In this document: in pieces, positions 54,022 to 63,640 of the stretch
Numbering within the stretch: position 1 is the first letter of the stretch
Layout of the letters: every line of letters starts with the position of its first letter
Source: Aureimonas phyllosphaerae
GTDB taxonomy: Bacteria; Pseudomonadota; Alphaproteobacteria; Rhizobiales; Rhizobiaceae
Assembly (NCBI RefSeq): GCF_900113065.1
Contig: NZ_FOOA01000001.1
Coordinates: forward strand, 581,494 to 645,493
DNA length: 64,000 nt
Direction of reading: 5' to 3'
Position numbers and translations under genes: made by a program
Notes under the pieces: generated by a model
What the model was told of the DNA's origin: nothing
The model's database searches: none
What the model saw: only the letters and a program-made list of their open reading frames with translations

Positions 54022-54767
54022 CAGCGGTCCCGCATCTCCCGAACCACGCGCGCGGAGAACTGGTAGCCGCCGTTGCGCACGGTCTTGAACAGTTTGAAGA
54101 CGCCGTTGTCGCCGAACTTGCGGCGAAGGCGGCTCATCGCGACGTCCACCGTGCGATCGAGCGGGTCGGGCGACGCACGCCCGTAGAGATGTTCGGAGAC
54201 CGTATCGCGCGACAAGAGCCGACCGGGGCGGTCGAGGAAGATGCGCAGGAGGTCGAACTCCGACCCGGTCAACGGGACGTCCCGTCCCTCGGGATCGAGG
54301 ACGGACCGCGAGACGGTGTCGGCGACATAACCCTCGAAGCGATAGCGCGCGTCCGGTGAGCCTTGGGCGGCGGGCGAAGTCTCCGAGCTGTCGTCCCCGG
54401 CCAACCGGCCCTGCCGCCGCAGGACGGCCCGGATGCGGGCGACGAGCTCGCGTGGGTTGAACGGCTTGCCGAGGTAGTCGTCGGCACCGAGCTCGAGGCC
54501 GATGATGCGGTCGACGTCTTCCTTCAGGGCCGTCAGCAGGATCACGGGTAGCGACGGCCTGCGGTTTCGCAGGCGACGGCAGACGTCGAGGCCCGAGCCG
54601 TCGGGCATCATTACGTCGAGTACGACGAGATCGATGCCGCCGGCGCCCGCGACGCGCTCGCACTCGGAGGCGCCGGACGCGAGCCGGACTTCGAACCCCT
54701 GACCTTCGAGATAGCGCCCCAGAAGCTCGCGGATCTCCGCGTCGTCATCGACCACAAGGATGTTCAT
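54021..54767 (-). CDS. OmpR-family response regulator
   Basis: This 248-residue protein has a receiver domain with phospho-acceptor Asp51 (VVLDVMMPDG), Lys in LGKPFNPREL, and a winged-helix DNA-binding domain (LTGSEFDLLRIFLDRPGRLLS; RTVDVAMSRLRRKFG). It starts at 54767 and is co-transcribed with the kinase at 52783. The tail GGYQFSARVV matches the OmpR subgroup. Confidence 0.91.
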   Translation of the reverse strand: MNILVVDDDAEIRELLGRYLEGQGFEVRLASGASECERVAGAGGIDLVVLDVMMPDGSGLDVCRRLRNRRPSLPVILLTALKEDVDRIIGLELGADDYLGKPFNPRELVARIRAVLRRQGRLAGDDSSETSPAAQGSPDARYRFEGYVADTVSRSVLDPEGRDVPLTGSEFDLLRIFLDRPGRLLSRDTVSEHLYGRASPDPLDRTVDVAMSRLRRKFGDNGVFKLFKTVRNGGYQFSARVVREMRDR

Positions 54768-54887
54768 GCAACCATCCGCATTGCCTTGGAAGGGCGAGCC
54801 CGGCTGGAAGAGTATGCTGCCCATGCCGCGAACGTCACTTCCATGCGCACTGGATCAAAACCGGATTGCGGGCGTCTTGCGATCGCC

Positions 54888-56300
54888 TCATCGCGGCAGA
54901 CGGATCGCAGCTTCCAGCCCTCGCCCGCCGCTGCGCAAGAGGACGTCGCCGCCATGCTGCCTTGCGATCGCCCGCGCGATCGACAGGCCGAGGCCGACGC
55001 CGCCCGTCTCGGTGTTGCGGGACTCCTCGAGGCGCACGAAGGGCGCGAAGACGTCCTCCAGACGATCGGCCGGAATGCCCGGTCCCCGATCGCGAACGCG
55101 GATCTCCACGCCGTCCGCCGCCGAAGTCAGCGAGACGTTCGCCTCTCTGCCGTAACGCACCGCGTTCTCGATGAGGTTGCGCAGGGCCCGGCGCAGGCTG
55201 TCGGGCCGGCAGCGGCAGGTGATGCGGCCCCCCTCCTCGAACCGTACGTCGTTGCCGACCTCGGCAAGGTCTTCGCAGAGGCTTTCGACGAGGGTCCCGA
55301 GATCCACCGTTCGGGTGGGCTCCGTCTCGCTCTCCTGCCGGGCGAGGGCCAGGATCGCTTCGGTCATCGCGCGCATCTCCTCGATCGTGGCGAACATGCG
55401 CGCCTGCAGCTCTTCGTCCTCGACGAACTCCGCCCGCAGGCGAAGCGTCGTCAGCGGCGTTCGCAGGTCATGGCCAATCGCACCGAGCATCCGCGTCCGG
55501 TCCTGCACGAACCGGTGGAGACGTTCCTGCATCCGGTTGAAAGCCTCCGCCGTGTGGCGGATGTCGTCCGGTCCCGTTTCCGGAAGCGGCTCCAGTACCT
55601 CGCCGCGCCCCAGTGTCTCGGCTGCTTGCGTGAGGCGGGCGAGCGGCTCGGCGATGCGCCGGATCACGACGATCGCGACAAGGGCGACGAGCCCTGCCGT
55701 CAGCGCGAAGGTCATCGGGAACGGTGTCGAGAGGATCGAACCCGTGAAGTGGTTGTAGTAGGCGGCGTTGAAGGTCGTCCCGTCACCGAGCGGTACGGAG
55801 AAGCCGACGCCGAGATCGTCGGAGAAGGCGAGCGCGCGTGCGCCGGTCGGCAGGTTGGCCGGCCAGTTGGCGGGCGGCGACTGCTCGTCCGCGACCTCGG
55901 CGGAGGCGAGAGCGGACGCGGCCTCGCCGGGCTCGCGGCCTTCCGCAAGGGCGACGCCCTCGGAGGCCTCGAGGAGGCGGGCCAGGGGCGTCGCGAACTG
56001 GGCGCGCATTTCGCCGAGCCAGACCGGGGAGCCAGGCTCCGTTGCCGGCGCGATCCAGAAGCGGGTGCCGTCGGTCGCGCTGGCGCGTGCGATGCGCTCG
56101 CGCACATCGGCCGGAAGCGAGGCGACGAGGCGGGCGAGCGACTGGGTCCGGTTGGTGAACTCGGCGCGGTCGCCCGCCTCGAGCACCTGCTTGCGCTCCT
56201 GCCAGACGAACAGGAAGGACACCGCCTGCGACAGGAGCAGCGCGCCGAGAAGCGCGGCGACGAGCTGTCCCGACAGGGTCTTGTGCCACCACGACATCAT
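54888..56300 (-). CDS. Sensor histidine kinase (EnvZ-like)
   Basis: This 470-residue membrane kinase has an N-terminal helix (LVAALLGALLLSQAVSFLFVW), a periplasmic region of ~160 residues, a second helix (FALTAGLVALVAIVVIRR), HAMP, H-box with His277 in GAIGHDLRTPLTTLRLR, N-box NLIENAVRYG and G boxes DRGPGIP and GGVGLGLSIA. It is a paralogue of the kinase at 52783 but with a larger sensor domain. It overlaps the regulator stop by 4 nt. Confidence 0.91.
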   Translation of the reverse strand: MMSWWHKTLSGQLVAALLGALLLSQAVSFLFVWQERKQVLEAGDRAEFTNRTQSLARLVASLPADVRERIARASATDGTRFWIAPATEPGSPVWLGEMRAQFATPLARLLEASEGVALAEGREPGEAASALASAEVADEQSPPANWPANLPTGARALAFSDDLGVGFSVPLGDGTTFNAAYYNHFTGSILSTPFPMTFALTAGLVALVAIVVIRRIAEPLARLTQAAETLGRGEVLEPLPETGPDDIRHTAEAFNRMQERLHRFVQDRTRMLGAIGHDLRTPLTTLRLRAEFVEDEELQARMFATIEEMRAMTEAILALARQESETEPTRTVDLGTLVESLCEDLAEVGNDVRFEEGGRITCRCRPDSLRRALRNLIENAVRYGREANVSLTSAADGVEIRVRDRGPGIPADRLEDVFAPFVRLEESRNTETGGVGLGLSIARAIARQHGGDVLLRSGGRGLEAAIRLPR

Positions 56301-57016
56301 GCGGACACCACCTCGGCGGCCAGCCGATAGCCGCCGCCCCAATGCGTCTGGATCAGAGACGGGTTCTTCGGGTCCGCCTCCACCTTCTTGCGCAGTCGGC
56401 TCACCTGATTGTCGATCGAGCGATCGAAGACGTCGCCTTCGCGGCCGGTCGTCAGGTCGAGCAACTGATCGCGTGTCATCACCAGTCCGGGATGCTCCAC
56501 GAAGACCTTGAGCAGGCGGAATTCGGCAGTCGAGAGCGACACGGTCACCCCGTCCGTCCCCTGCAGCTCGCGACGTCCGAGATCGAGCAGCCAGTCGGCA
56601 AAGCGCACCCGCTGGTTTAACGGCAGCTCGCGGTGGGGCGGCACGGCGTTGACGCGCCGGAGCACGGCCTTGATGCGAGCCAGGAGTTCGCGCGCGGAAA
56701 ACGGCTTCGTCAGGTAGTCGTCCGCGCCGAGTTCCAGCCCGACGATGCGGTCGGTCTCGTCGGCGACGGCCGTGAGGAAGATGATCGGCACGCTGTTGGT
56801 GGCGCGCAGTTCGCGGCACACCGTCAGCCCGTCCTCGTCCGGCATCATGATGTCGAGGACGATGAGGTCGAAGCGCTCGATCAGGAGCAGGCGGCGGAGC
56901 GCGCGCCCTCCATCCGCCACGCTGACGCGAAAACCCTGCTGGACGAGGTACTTGCGGACGAGATCCCGGATCTCGCGATGGTCGTCGACCACGCAGATGT
57001 GGGGAACGGCGGACAT
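56297..57016 (-). CDS. OmpR-family response regulator next to the RND pump
   Basis: This 239-residue regulator has a receiver domain with Asp55 (LIVLDIMMPDEDG) and Lys in LTKPFSAREL, and a winged helix (LSTAEFRLLKVFVEHPGLVMTRDQLLDLTTGRE; RSIDNQVSRLRKKVE). It is divergent from the RND efflux genes starting at 57241 and likely controls them. A GAAGG site lies upstream of the ATG at 57016. Confidence 0.91.
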   Translation of the reverse strand: MSAVPHICVVDDHREIRDLVRKYLVQQGFRVSVADGGRALRRLLLIERFDLIVLDIMMPDEDGLTVCRELRATNSVPIIFLTAVADETDRIVGLELGADDYLTKPFSARELLARIKAVLRRVNAVPPHRELPLNQRVRFADWLLDLGRRELQGTDGVTVSLSTAEFRLLKVFVEHPGLVMTRDQLLDLTTGREGDVFDRSIDNQVSRLRKKVEADPKNPSLIQTHWGGGYRLAAEVVSA

Positions 57017-57088
57017 GGCGGCTCGGCTTCCTTCGCGAATGGTGCCCCCCGGCTCTACACCGGCGGCGCCGGACGGTGGCGGAAAGTT

Positions 57089-57108
57089 TGTATCCGAATG
57101 TACCGGAG
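57089..57108. promoter_or_regulatory. Candidate tandem response-regulator site in the efflux promoter
   Basis: TGTATCCGAA is followed directly by TGTACCGGAG, two 10-bp direct repeats alike at 7 of 10 positions, the spacing OmpR-type regulators bind. A TTGTATC/GATACAA inverted pair (57088-57094 and 57129-57135) encloses it. It lies in the 224-bp region between the regulator and the pump. Confidence 0.45.
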
Positions 57109-57240
57109 CGGCGTGCCGGGGCCCTCTCGATACAATTTGCGACAAAGCGCCAAGGGGATGACACACCTCGCCGTGCCGCAGCGCGGTATGACCGATGTCA
57201 AACTGGCGGGGCCTTGTCCTCGCGCCTCCGATAGGTCCCG

Positions 57241-58509
57241 ATGCTTCCTCCACACCGTACACCCTTTCGCCGTGCCGCGGCGCTGCTGATCGGCCTTGCC
57301 GCCCTCTCGTCGCTGGCGGCGTGCAATCAGCCGGAGGCCGCCGCTCCGTCCCGGGCGTCCGCTCCGCCGCCGGAGGTCGGCTTCGTCACGCTCCGACCTC
57401 AGCCGGTGACGCTTCAGAGCGACATGGCCGGCCGCGTCGTCGCCTTCCGCACCGCCGAGATCCGCCCGCAGGTCGGCGGGATCGTGGTGGAGCGCGTGTT
57501 CGAACCGGGGAGCGCGGTCAAGGCGGGCGACATCCTGTTCCGCCTCGACCGGAAGCCCTTCGAGGCTCAGCTTGCGGCGGCCGAGGCGACGTTGACGAAG
57601 GCGCAGGCCGCGCTGCCGAGCGTCCAGGCCAAGGCCGAGCGCTACGCCAACCTGTCGGCCTCGACCGTGATCAGCCAGCAGGACAAGGAGGATGCACAGT
57701 CGCTGTTCCTGCAAACGGAGGCGGACATCGCCGTCGCGCAGGCCGCCGTCGAGACGGCCCGCATCAACCTCGGCTATGCGGAGATCCGCGCCCCGATCGA
57801 CGGCGTGATCGGCACCACGGACATCGACGCCGGCACCCTTCTCACCGCAGGACAGGCCGAGGCGCTCGCGACGATCCGACAACTCGACCCGGTTTATGTC
57901 GACCTCACCGAATCCTCCGGAAACCTCATCCGCAACCGGGCCGCCCTCGAGACGGGCGCGTTCCGCTCGGCCTTCGGCGACACAGCCTCACCGCCGAAGA
58001 TCTCGCTGAGCCTGCCCGACGGCACGCCCTACGCCGCGACCGGAACGCTGGAAGCGCGAGAACGCTTCGTCTCCGAGACGACCAGCAGCTTCACCATCCG
58101 CGCGCGCTTCGCGAACCCGCAGGCCTTTCTCCTCCCCGGCCAGTACGTGCGCGCCACGCTCGAGATCGGCTTCGACGACCAGGGCTTTTTGGTGCCGCAG
58201 CGCGCCGTCTCGCGCAACAACAAGGGCGAGGCGACGGCGAGTTTCCTGAAGCCCGACAACTCGGTGGAAAGCCGCGTGATCCAGACATCCACCGATCTCG
58301 GCGGCAACTGGGTGGTGACGGGAGGCGTCTCGGACGGCGACCGCCTTGTCGTGGATGGTTTCCAGAAGATGCAGCCCGGCAAGCCTGTGACCCCGGTCGA
58401 GGTGGCGCTGGACGAGAACGGCGTCGCGCGCCCGGTCGGCGCCGGTGCGACGCAAGGCGCCGATCAGGTCGCCGCTCGCGGTGACGCGGCGACGAAGGCG
58501 CAGGACTGA
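57241..58509 (+). CDS. RND efflux periplasmic adaptor (AcrA/MexE type)
   Basis: This 422-residue protein has a lipoprotein signal ending LSSLAAC (Cys acylated) and the adaptor fold. Lipoyl halves lie around DMAGRVVAFRTAEIRPQVGG and RINLGYAEIRAPIDGVIG, followed by a beta-barrel domain. It links the inner-membrane pump to an outer-membrane channel. The pump gene starts 4 nt after its stop. Confidence 0.92.
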   Translation: MLPPHRTPFRRAAALLIGLAALSSLAACNQPEAAAPSRASAPPPEVGFVTLRPQPVTLQSDMAGRVVAFRTAEIRPQVGGIVVERVFEPGSAVKAGDILFRLDRKPFEAQLAAAEATLTKAQAALPSVQAKAERYANLSASTVISQQDKEDAQSLFLQTEADIAVAQAAVETARINLGYAEIRAPIDGVIGTTDIDAGTLLTAGQAEALATIRQLDPVYVDLTESSGNLIRNRAALETGAFRSAFGDTASPPKISLSLPDGTPYAATGTLEARERFVSETTSSFTIRARFANPQAFLLPGQYVRATLEIGFDDQGFLVPQRAVSRNNKGEATASFLKPDNSVESRVIQTSTDLGGNWVVTGGVSDGDRLVVDGFQKMQPGKPVTPVEVALDENGVARPVGAGATQGADQVAARGDAATKAQD

Positions 58510-58513
58510 AGCG

Positions 58514-61500
58514 ATGGCCCAGTTCTTCATCCGCCGCCCCGTCTTCGCCTGGGTCATCGCCATCGCCATCATGCTCGGCGGCCTCCTCGGCCTGTACCAG
58601 CTTTCCATCTCGCGCTATCCCGACATCGCCCCGCCCAACGTGCGCATCTCGGCGACCTATCCCGGCGCGAGCGCGCAGACGCTCGAGAACTCGGTCACCA
58701 AGATCATCGAGCAGAACATGACCGGGCTCGATGGGCTCCTCTACATGGCGTCGAACTCGACCTCGGCGGGATCGGCCTCCATCACCCTCACCTTCCAGAA
58801 CGGGACCGACCCGGACATCGCGCAGGTCCAGACGCAGAACAAGCTTGCCCAGGTCACCTCTCAGCTTCCCGAAGCCGTGCAGCGGCAGGGGCTGACGGTC
58901 TCGAAGTCCTCGTCCGGCATCCTGATGGTGGCCGCCCTCACGTCGGCCAACCCGCGCTACAGTTCGATCGACCTTGCCGACCTCGTATCAACCAACCTCG
59001 AGGACGCGATCCGCCGCGTGCCGGGCGTCGGCGACCTGAACCTCTTCGGCTCGGGCTATGCCATGCGCGTCTGGCTGGACCCCGCCAAGCTCGCCCAGTT
59101 CCAGCTGACGCCGGGCGACGTGACGTCCGCCATCGGCGCGCAGAACAGCCAGGTCTCTGTCGGCCAGCTGGGCGCCACGCCCTCCGCGCCCGGCGCGCAG
59201 ATGAACTTCACCATCACCTCGCAAAGCCAGCTCCAGACGCCGGACCAGTTCCGCTCGATCATCCTGAAGACCGCAACGGACGGCTCGCTGGTGACGATCG
59301 GCGATGTGGCCCGTGTCGAGATCGGCGCGGAAAGCTACAACACCAGCGCCCGCTACAACGGTCAGCCGGCCGCCGGTTTCGGCGTGAACCTTGCCGCCGG
59401 CGCCAACGCGATCGATACGGCGGAAGGCGTCGTGGCCGCGATGGAGCGGCTGAAGGGCTCGCTGCCCTCGGACGTCGAGATCGTCTATCCCAACGACACG
59501 ACGCCCTTCGTGAAGCTGTCGATCGAGAAGGTCGTCCATACCTTGATTGAGGCGGTCGTCCTCGTCTTCGTCGTGATGCTCCTGTTCCTCCAGAACTGGC
59601 GCGCGACGCTGATCCCGACCATCGCCGTGCCCGTCGTCCTCCTTGGCACCCTCGGCGTCCTCGCGGTGGCCGGCTATTCCATCAACACGCTGACGATGTT
59701 CGCCATGGTCCTCGCCATTGGCCTCCTCGTCGACGATGCGATCGTCGTCGTGGAGAACGTCGAGCGCGTCATGGAGGAGGAAGGCCTCGGCCCCCGCGAG
59801 GCGACCGAGAAGTCGATGCGCGAGATCACGGGAGCGCTCGTCGGCATCGCGCTGGTCCTGTCGGCCGTCTTCCTGCCCATGGCCTTCTTCGGCGGCTCCG
59901 TCGGCATCATCTACCAGCAGTTCTCGATCACCATCGTCACGGCGATGCTCCTGTCGGTGGTGGTGGCCGTGGTGCTGACGCCCGCGCTTTGCGCGACGCT
60001 CTTGAAGCCGGCGCACGGGGCGAGCAAGAACTGGTTCTTCCGTGGTTTCAACCGCGGCTTCGGCGCGCTGACGAACGGCTACGAACGTGCGACCGGCGGT
60101 CTCCTTGCCCGCCCCCTTCGCGTGCTTTTCGTGTTTCTTCTGATCTGCGGCGGCACGGCGTATCTCTTCAACCGCCTGCCCTCGTCGTTCCTGCCGCCGG
60201 AGGACCAAGGCGTCCTGATGACGCAGATCGAGCTGCCCGTGGGCGCGACACGGGCGCGCACGATCGAGGTGCTGAGCCAGGTCGAGCAGTACTATCTCAC
60301 GCAGGAGGCGACCAACGTCGAAGGGGTGTTCGCCACCCAGGGCTTCTCCTTCGGCGGCCAGGGGCAGAACCTTGCGATGGCCTTCGTCCGGCTGAAGCCC
60401 TTCGACGAGCGGACGGCCGATGGACAGGATTCCGCGTCGATCGCAGGTCGGGCGATGCGCGCCTTCGCCAAGATCCGGGACGCGCGCGTCGTGGCGCTGT
60501 CGCCGCCGGCCCTTCCCGGCCTCGGGCAGTCCGGCGGCTTCGAGCTCTATCTTCAGGACTCGGGCGGCCAGGGGCCGAGCGCGCTGGCCGACGCCGGGCA
60601 ACGCCTCCTGCAGGCGGCAGGCTCCGACCCGATCCTGACGGGCGTTCGCCGCAACGGAACGCCGACGCAGCCACAGCTGGATGTCGAGATCGACCACCAG
60701 ATGGCGGGCGCGCTCGGCATCGACGTCGCGGCCGTCAACGACGTCCTGTCGAAGGCCTGGGCCGGCGCCTACGTCAACGACTTCGACAACAACGGTCGCA
60801 TCAAGCCGGTCTATGTCCAGGCCGATGCGCCCTTCCGCATGCTGCCGAGCGACCTGAACCGTTGGTACGCGCGCAACGACACGGGCGAGATGGTGCCCTT
60901 CTCCGCCTTCACGCAGGTCGGCTGGGACCAGGGCCCGGCGCGGCTGGAGCGCTTCAACGGCCTCAGCGCCGTGAACATCCAAGGCCAGGCCGCAAGCGGC
61001 ACGTCCTCGGGCGAGGCCATGGCGCGAATGGAACAGCTCGTCGCCGATCTCGGACCCGGCTGGACGGTGGACTGGAGCGGCCTGTCCTACCAGGAGCGGC
61101 TTTCGGGCTCGCAGGCGCCGCTCCTCTACGCGCTGTCCGTCCTCGTCGTCTTCCTGTGCCTTGCCGCACTCTACGAGAGCTGGACCGTGCCCTTCTCGGT
61201 GATCCTCGCCGTTCCGATCGGCGTCTTCGGTGCGCTGGTCGCGGCGAGCATGAGCGGCCTGTCGAACGACATTTATTTCAAGGTCGGCCTGCTGACGACG
61301 ATCGGCCTGGCCGCCAAGAACGCCATCTTGATCGTCGAGTTCGCGCGCGACCTCCATGCGGCCGGCAAGCCGCTGGTGGAGGCGACGCTGGAGGCGGCGC
61401 GCCTGCGCCTGCGCCCTATTCTGATGACGTCGTTCGCCTTCATCCTCGGCGTCCTGCCGCTCGCCATCTCGACGGGCGCGGGTGCGGGCGTCCAGCGGGC

Positions 61501-61651
61501 GATCGGCATCGGCGTCATGGGCGGCATGATCGCCGCGACCGCGCTCGGCATCTTCTTCGTGCCGCTGTTCTTCGCCGCCGTGATGCGCGTCAGCGCGGGG
61601 CTGTCGCGACGCCCTGCGGCACCTCCCCTCGCGCCCGAACCCGCCGAATGA
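58514..61651 (+). CDS. RND-family multidrug efflux transporter (AcrB/HAE1 type)
   Basis: This 1045-residue proton-driven trimeric pump has twelve predicted helices and large periplasmic loops. The proton-relay Asp407-Asp408 (AIGLLVDDAIV) is intact, at the same place as in AcrB, as is a later Lys near residue 940. Family motifs FFIRRPVFAWVIAIAIM and VVLVFVVMLLFLQNWRATLIP are present. An outer-membrane TolC-like gene is not in the window. Confidence 0.94.
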   Translation: MAQFFIRRPVFAWVIAIAIMLGGLLGLYQLSISRYPDIAPPNVRISATYPGASAQTLENSVTKIIEQNMTGLDGLLYMASNSTSAGSASITLTFQNGTDPDIAQVQTQNKLAQVTSQLPEAVQRQGLTVSKSSSGILMVAALTSANPRYSSIDLADLVSTNLEDAIRRVPGVGDLNLFGSGYAMRVWLDPAKLAQFQLTPGDVTSAIGAQNSQVSVGQLGATPSAPGAQMNFTITSQSQLQTPDQFRSIILKTATDGSLVTIGDVARVEIGAESYNTSARYNGQPAAGFGVNLAAGANAIDTAEGVVAAMERLKGSLPSDVEIVYPNDTTPFVKLSIEKVVHTLIEAVVLVFVVMLLFLQNWRATLIPTIAVPVVLLGTLGVLAVAGYSINTLTMFAMVLAIGLLVDDAIVVVENVERVMEEEGLGPREATEKSMREITGALVGIALVLSAVFLPMAFFGGSVGIIYQQFSITIVTAMLLSVVVAVVLTPALCATLLKPAHGASKNWFFRGFNRGFGALTNGYERATGGLLARPLRVLFVFLLICGGTAYLFNRLPSSFLPPEDQGVLMTQIELPVGATRARTIEVLSQVEQYYLTQEATNVEGVFATQGFSFGGQGQNLAMAFVRLKPFDERTADGQDSASIAGRAMRAFAKIRDARVVALSPPALPGLGQSGGFELYLQDSGGQGPSALADAGQRLLQAAGSDPILTGVRRNGTPTQPQLDVEIDHQMAGALGIDVAAVNDVLSKAWAGAYVNDFDNNGRIKPVYVQADAPFRMLPSDLNRWYARNDTGEMVPFSAFTQVGWDQGPARLERFNGLSAVNIQGQAASGTSSGEAMARMEQLVADLGPGWTVDWSGLSYQERLSGSQAPLLYALSVLVVFLCLAALYESWTVPFSVILAVPIGVFGALVAASMSGLSNDIYFKVGLLTTIGLAAKNAILIVEFARDLHAAGKPLVEATLEAARLRLRPILMTSFAFILGVLPLAISTGAGAGVQRAIGIGVMGGMIAATALGIFFVPLFFAAVMRVSAGLSRRPAAPPLAPEPAE

Positions 61652-62578
61652 TCATCGGTGGGAACTGACGCCCGCACCCTAAAGCACGCCCCCAGCCTCG
61701 CCCGCCGGGAGCGTCGCCAAGTGTCGGGACCTTGATCGGACCGCGAAGTTCGCCGTCGGTGGCATGATGGCTGCAACCCTTCAGGCCGGAGAGCAGCCCA
61801 CGGCATCGGACAGGCGATGGCGGAACGTCGAAGCCTCGCTACGCCGATGGCGGAAGCCACCTGTCCTTCCCCGCGTCTCACTCTCATCACGGCGCGGTCG
61901 ATGCGGCGGCGATACCGGACGAACCGACCGGCTTCGCGACGCGGCCCCACGAGGATGGACGGCCTCGGCGTCGGGTTCGACATGGCCGTTCCTAACCATC
62001 CGCTCTTTCGTCGGAGGCCGTTCCGACACGACATCCGGTCGGCATTCAGCTCACGGACCCATCGGCACCGGCGGTCGTACGTTCCGCGGTTTCTCCGCCG
62101 GTATCGAGCGCTGGAGTCACGGCGACACATCCACTTGCCCGGCTTGACGACGATCCCTTCGGGCTCGTGCGTGTTCGATCCTGGCCGAGTGCTCGCCAGA
62201 GGCTGGGAAGCTCGGTCCGAGGGTGGGCCACTTCCGAGGCGACAGCCAAGCGGAACGTCCGATCCGGCTTGGGGCCCATCTTGAATGCGGTCTGTGAGGC
62301 TGGACAGAGCCCGACGATATAAGAGGCCACCAACCCCAATGAACCTTCTGGGCTCAAGGCAACCGCAGAAGGGAGGGGGAGCCGTCCGCTAAGCCCTTTT
62401 CAATGGCGCTACACACCCCTTGGCTCTTTCCAAGTCGCGGAAACAAACCTACAGCTCACCGCAACCACCTGTTAAGCAAGTATTCCTTTCTATTTTAAAG
62501 GACTGACACTGCAAGTTATTTTCGATCGTCTCTGTCCTGCAAGCTTGCGCTTGTGACCATGCGTCATTGGAGAGAGAC
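61652..62578. other. 927-bp gap without recognisable gene; promoter of the glycine-rich protein at its end
   Basis: Several open frames of 80-155 codons exist on both strands, but all are Arg/Ser-rich and resemble no family, as expected for random high-GC sequence or a decayed gene. The last ~180 bp (62400-62570) are clearly richer in A/T, with CTATTTTAAAGG and a strong GGAGAGAG site before 62579, and look like a promoter and leader. No mobile-element ends, tRNA or repeat was seen. Confidence 0.5.
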
Positions 62579-63541
62579 ATGAAACGGTATCAGACACGTC
62601 TGGCTGCCACGCTCTTCGGTTGTGCAGCATTCATCATCGCAGCGCCGTCCGCACAGGCCCAGTTCGGTGGAGGCCTTGCCGGCGGACTTGGCGGATCGAT
62701 CGGAGGCAACGGCAGTATCGGCGCCGGCCTCGGGGGGTCCCTTGGCGGCGGCAGCGGGCTCGGGGTCGGCGTCGGCGCCTCGCTCGGCGGCGATCGCGGG
62801 ATCGGGGCCGGCGCCGGAGCTTCCATCGGCGGCAGCAGGGGCACCAATGTCGGCACGGGAGCGTCGCTGGGCGGCGGGCAAGGCGTGAACGCCGGCGCGG
62901 GGGCATCCGTCAGAGGATCGAAAGGTGTCGGGGCTGGCGTCGGGGCGTCGATCGGCGGCGCGTCCGGCGTCGGGGCCGGGGCCGGCGCCTCGGTCGGTGG
63001 ATCGAAGGGCATCGGGGCTGATGTTGGCGCATCCGTTGGTGGAAGCCGCGGCATAGGAGCCGGGATCGGGGCTTCGGTCGGAGGACGTGATGGCATCAAT
63101 GCCGGGGTGGGTGCCAATGTGGGCGGCAGTCGTGGGATCGGTGCCGGTGTCGGTGCATCCGTGGGCGGCAGCAACGGCATCGGTGCCGGGGTCGGCGTAT
63201 CGGTCGGTGGCAATCGCCCGAGCCAACCCGGACGCGGCGACACTGTCGCCAGTCGACCCGAGGGCGGCAGGCCAGGCTCGATCGGCCGACCCACGGCGCC
63301 GGAAGGCATCGGTCAGTCCGGTCCGTTGACATCGGCTCCTCCGACCGCCCTGCGGCCGCCCGGAAGCGCCATTCCTCTTACCGGCAACATGAACCGGCGC
63401 ACGCTTTCCGCGGTTCAAGGCTTCAACGACATGTCGTCGAGCGATCGGCGCAGGCTCCAAAAGCAATGCCGTTCGATCCTGAACGACCCCAACGGCAACG
63501 AATGGGATCTCGTGCAGCTCTGCAAGCTCCTGCGGTCCTGA
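62579..63541 (+). CDS. Secreted glycine-rich protein with 14-residue tandem repeats
   Basis: This 320-residue protein has a clear Sec signal (ATLFGCAAFIIAAPSAQAQ). Residues 46-213 are twelve uninterrupted 14-residue repeats of the type GIGAGVGASVGGSR. A Pro/Gly linker (about 214-270) follows, then a compact Cys-containing tail (DMSSSDRRRLQKQCRSILND, then LVQLCKLL). The repeat suggests an extended beta or glycine-loop structure, as in surface or matrix proteins. No family is recognised, but the tail looks like a small folded domain, possibly disulfide linked. ATG 62579 is used; a TTG 12 nt upstream is unlikely. Confidence 0.8.
   Translation: MKRYQTRLAATLFGCAAFIIAAPSAQAQFGGGLAGGLGGSIGGNGSIGAGLGGSLGGGSGLGVGVGASLGGDRGIGAGAGASIGGSRGTNVGTGASLGGGQGVNAGAGASVRGSKGVGAGVGASIGGASGVGAGAGASVGGSKGIGADVGASVGGSRGIGAGIGASVGGRDGINAGVGANVGGSRGIGAGVGASVGGSNGIGAGVGVSVGGNRPSQPGRGDTVASRPEGGRPGSIGRPTAPEGIGQSGPLTSAPPTALRPPGSAIPLTGNMNRRTLSAVQGFNDMSSSDRRRLQKQCRSILNDPNGNEWDLVQLCKLLRS
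62714..63217. repeat. Twelve 42-bp tandem coding repeats
   Basis: The DNA that codes for residues 46-213 of the glycine-rich protein has an exact 42-bp period, with each unit diverged in the third codon positions and at a few residues. Units such as GVNAGAGASVRGSK and GTNVGTGASLGGGQ differ most. This periodicity allows repeat gain or loss by slippage or recombination. Confidence 0.85.
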
Positions 63542-63640
63542 GGGTCTCTAGTGGGTGCCGTCCGAACGTCGGGCGGCACCTGTTCCCCTTCGGTCCTTCA
63601 CCCGTCGTTTCGCGATTCCCCTCCCGCATGGAGAATACGC

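Noticed and set aside
58988..61357. 789-codon minus-strand frame opposite the RND pump
   Set aside because: The composition is the mirror of the pump's codons (His, Arg, Asp rich) and resembles no protein family.
62714..63217. Tandem repeats that might be taken for a CRISPR array
   Set aside because: The 42-bp units are contiguous without spacers, keep one reading frame and encode a repeated peptide after a signal sequence.
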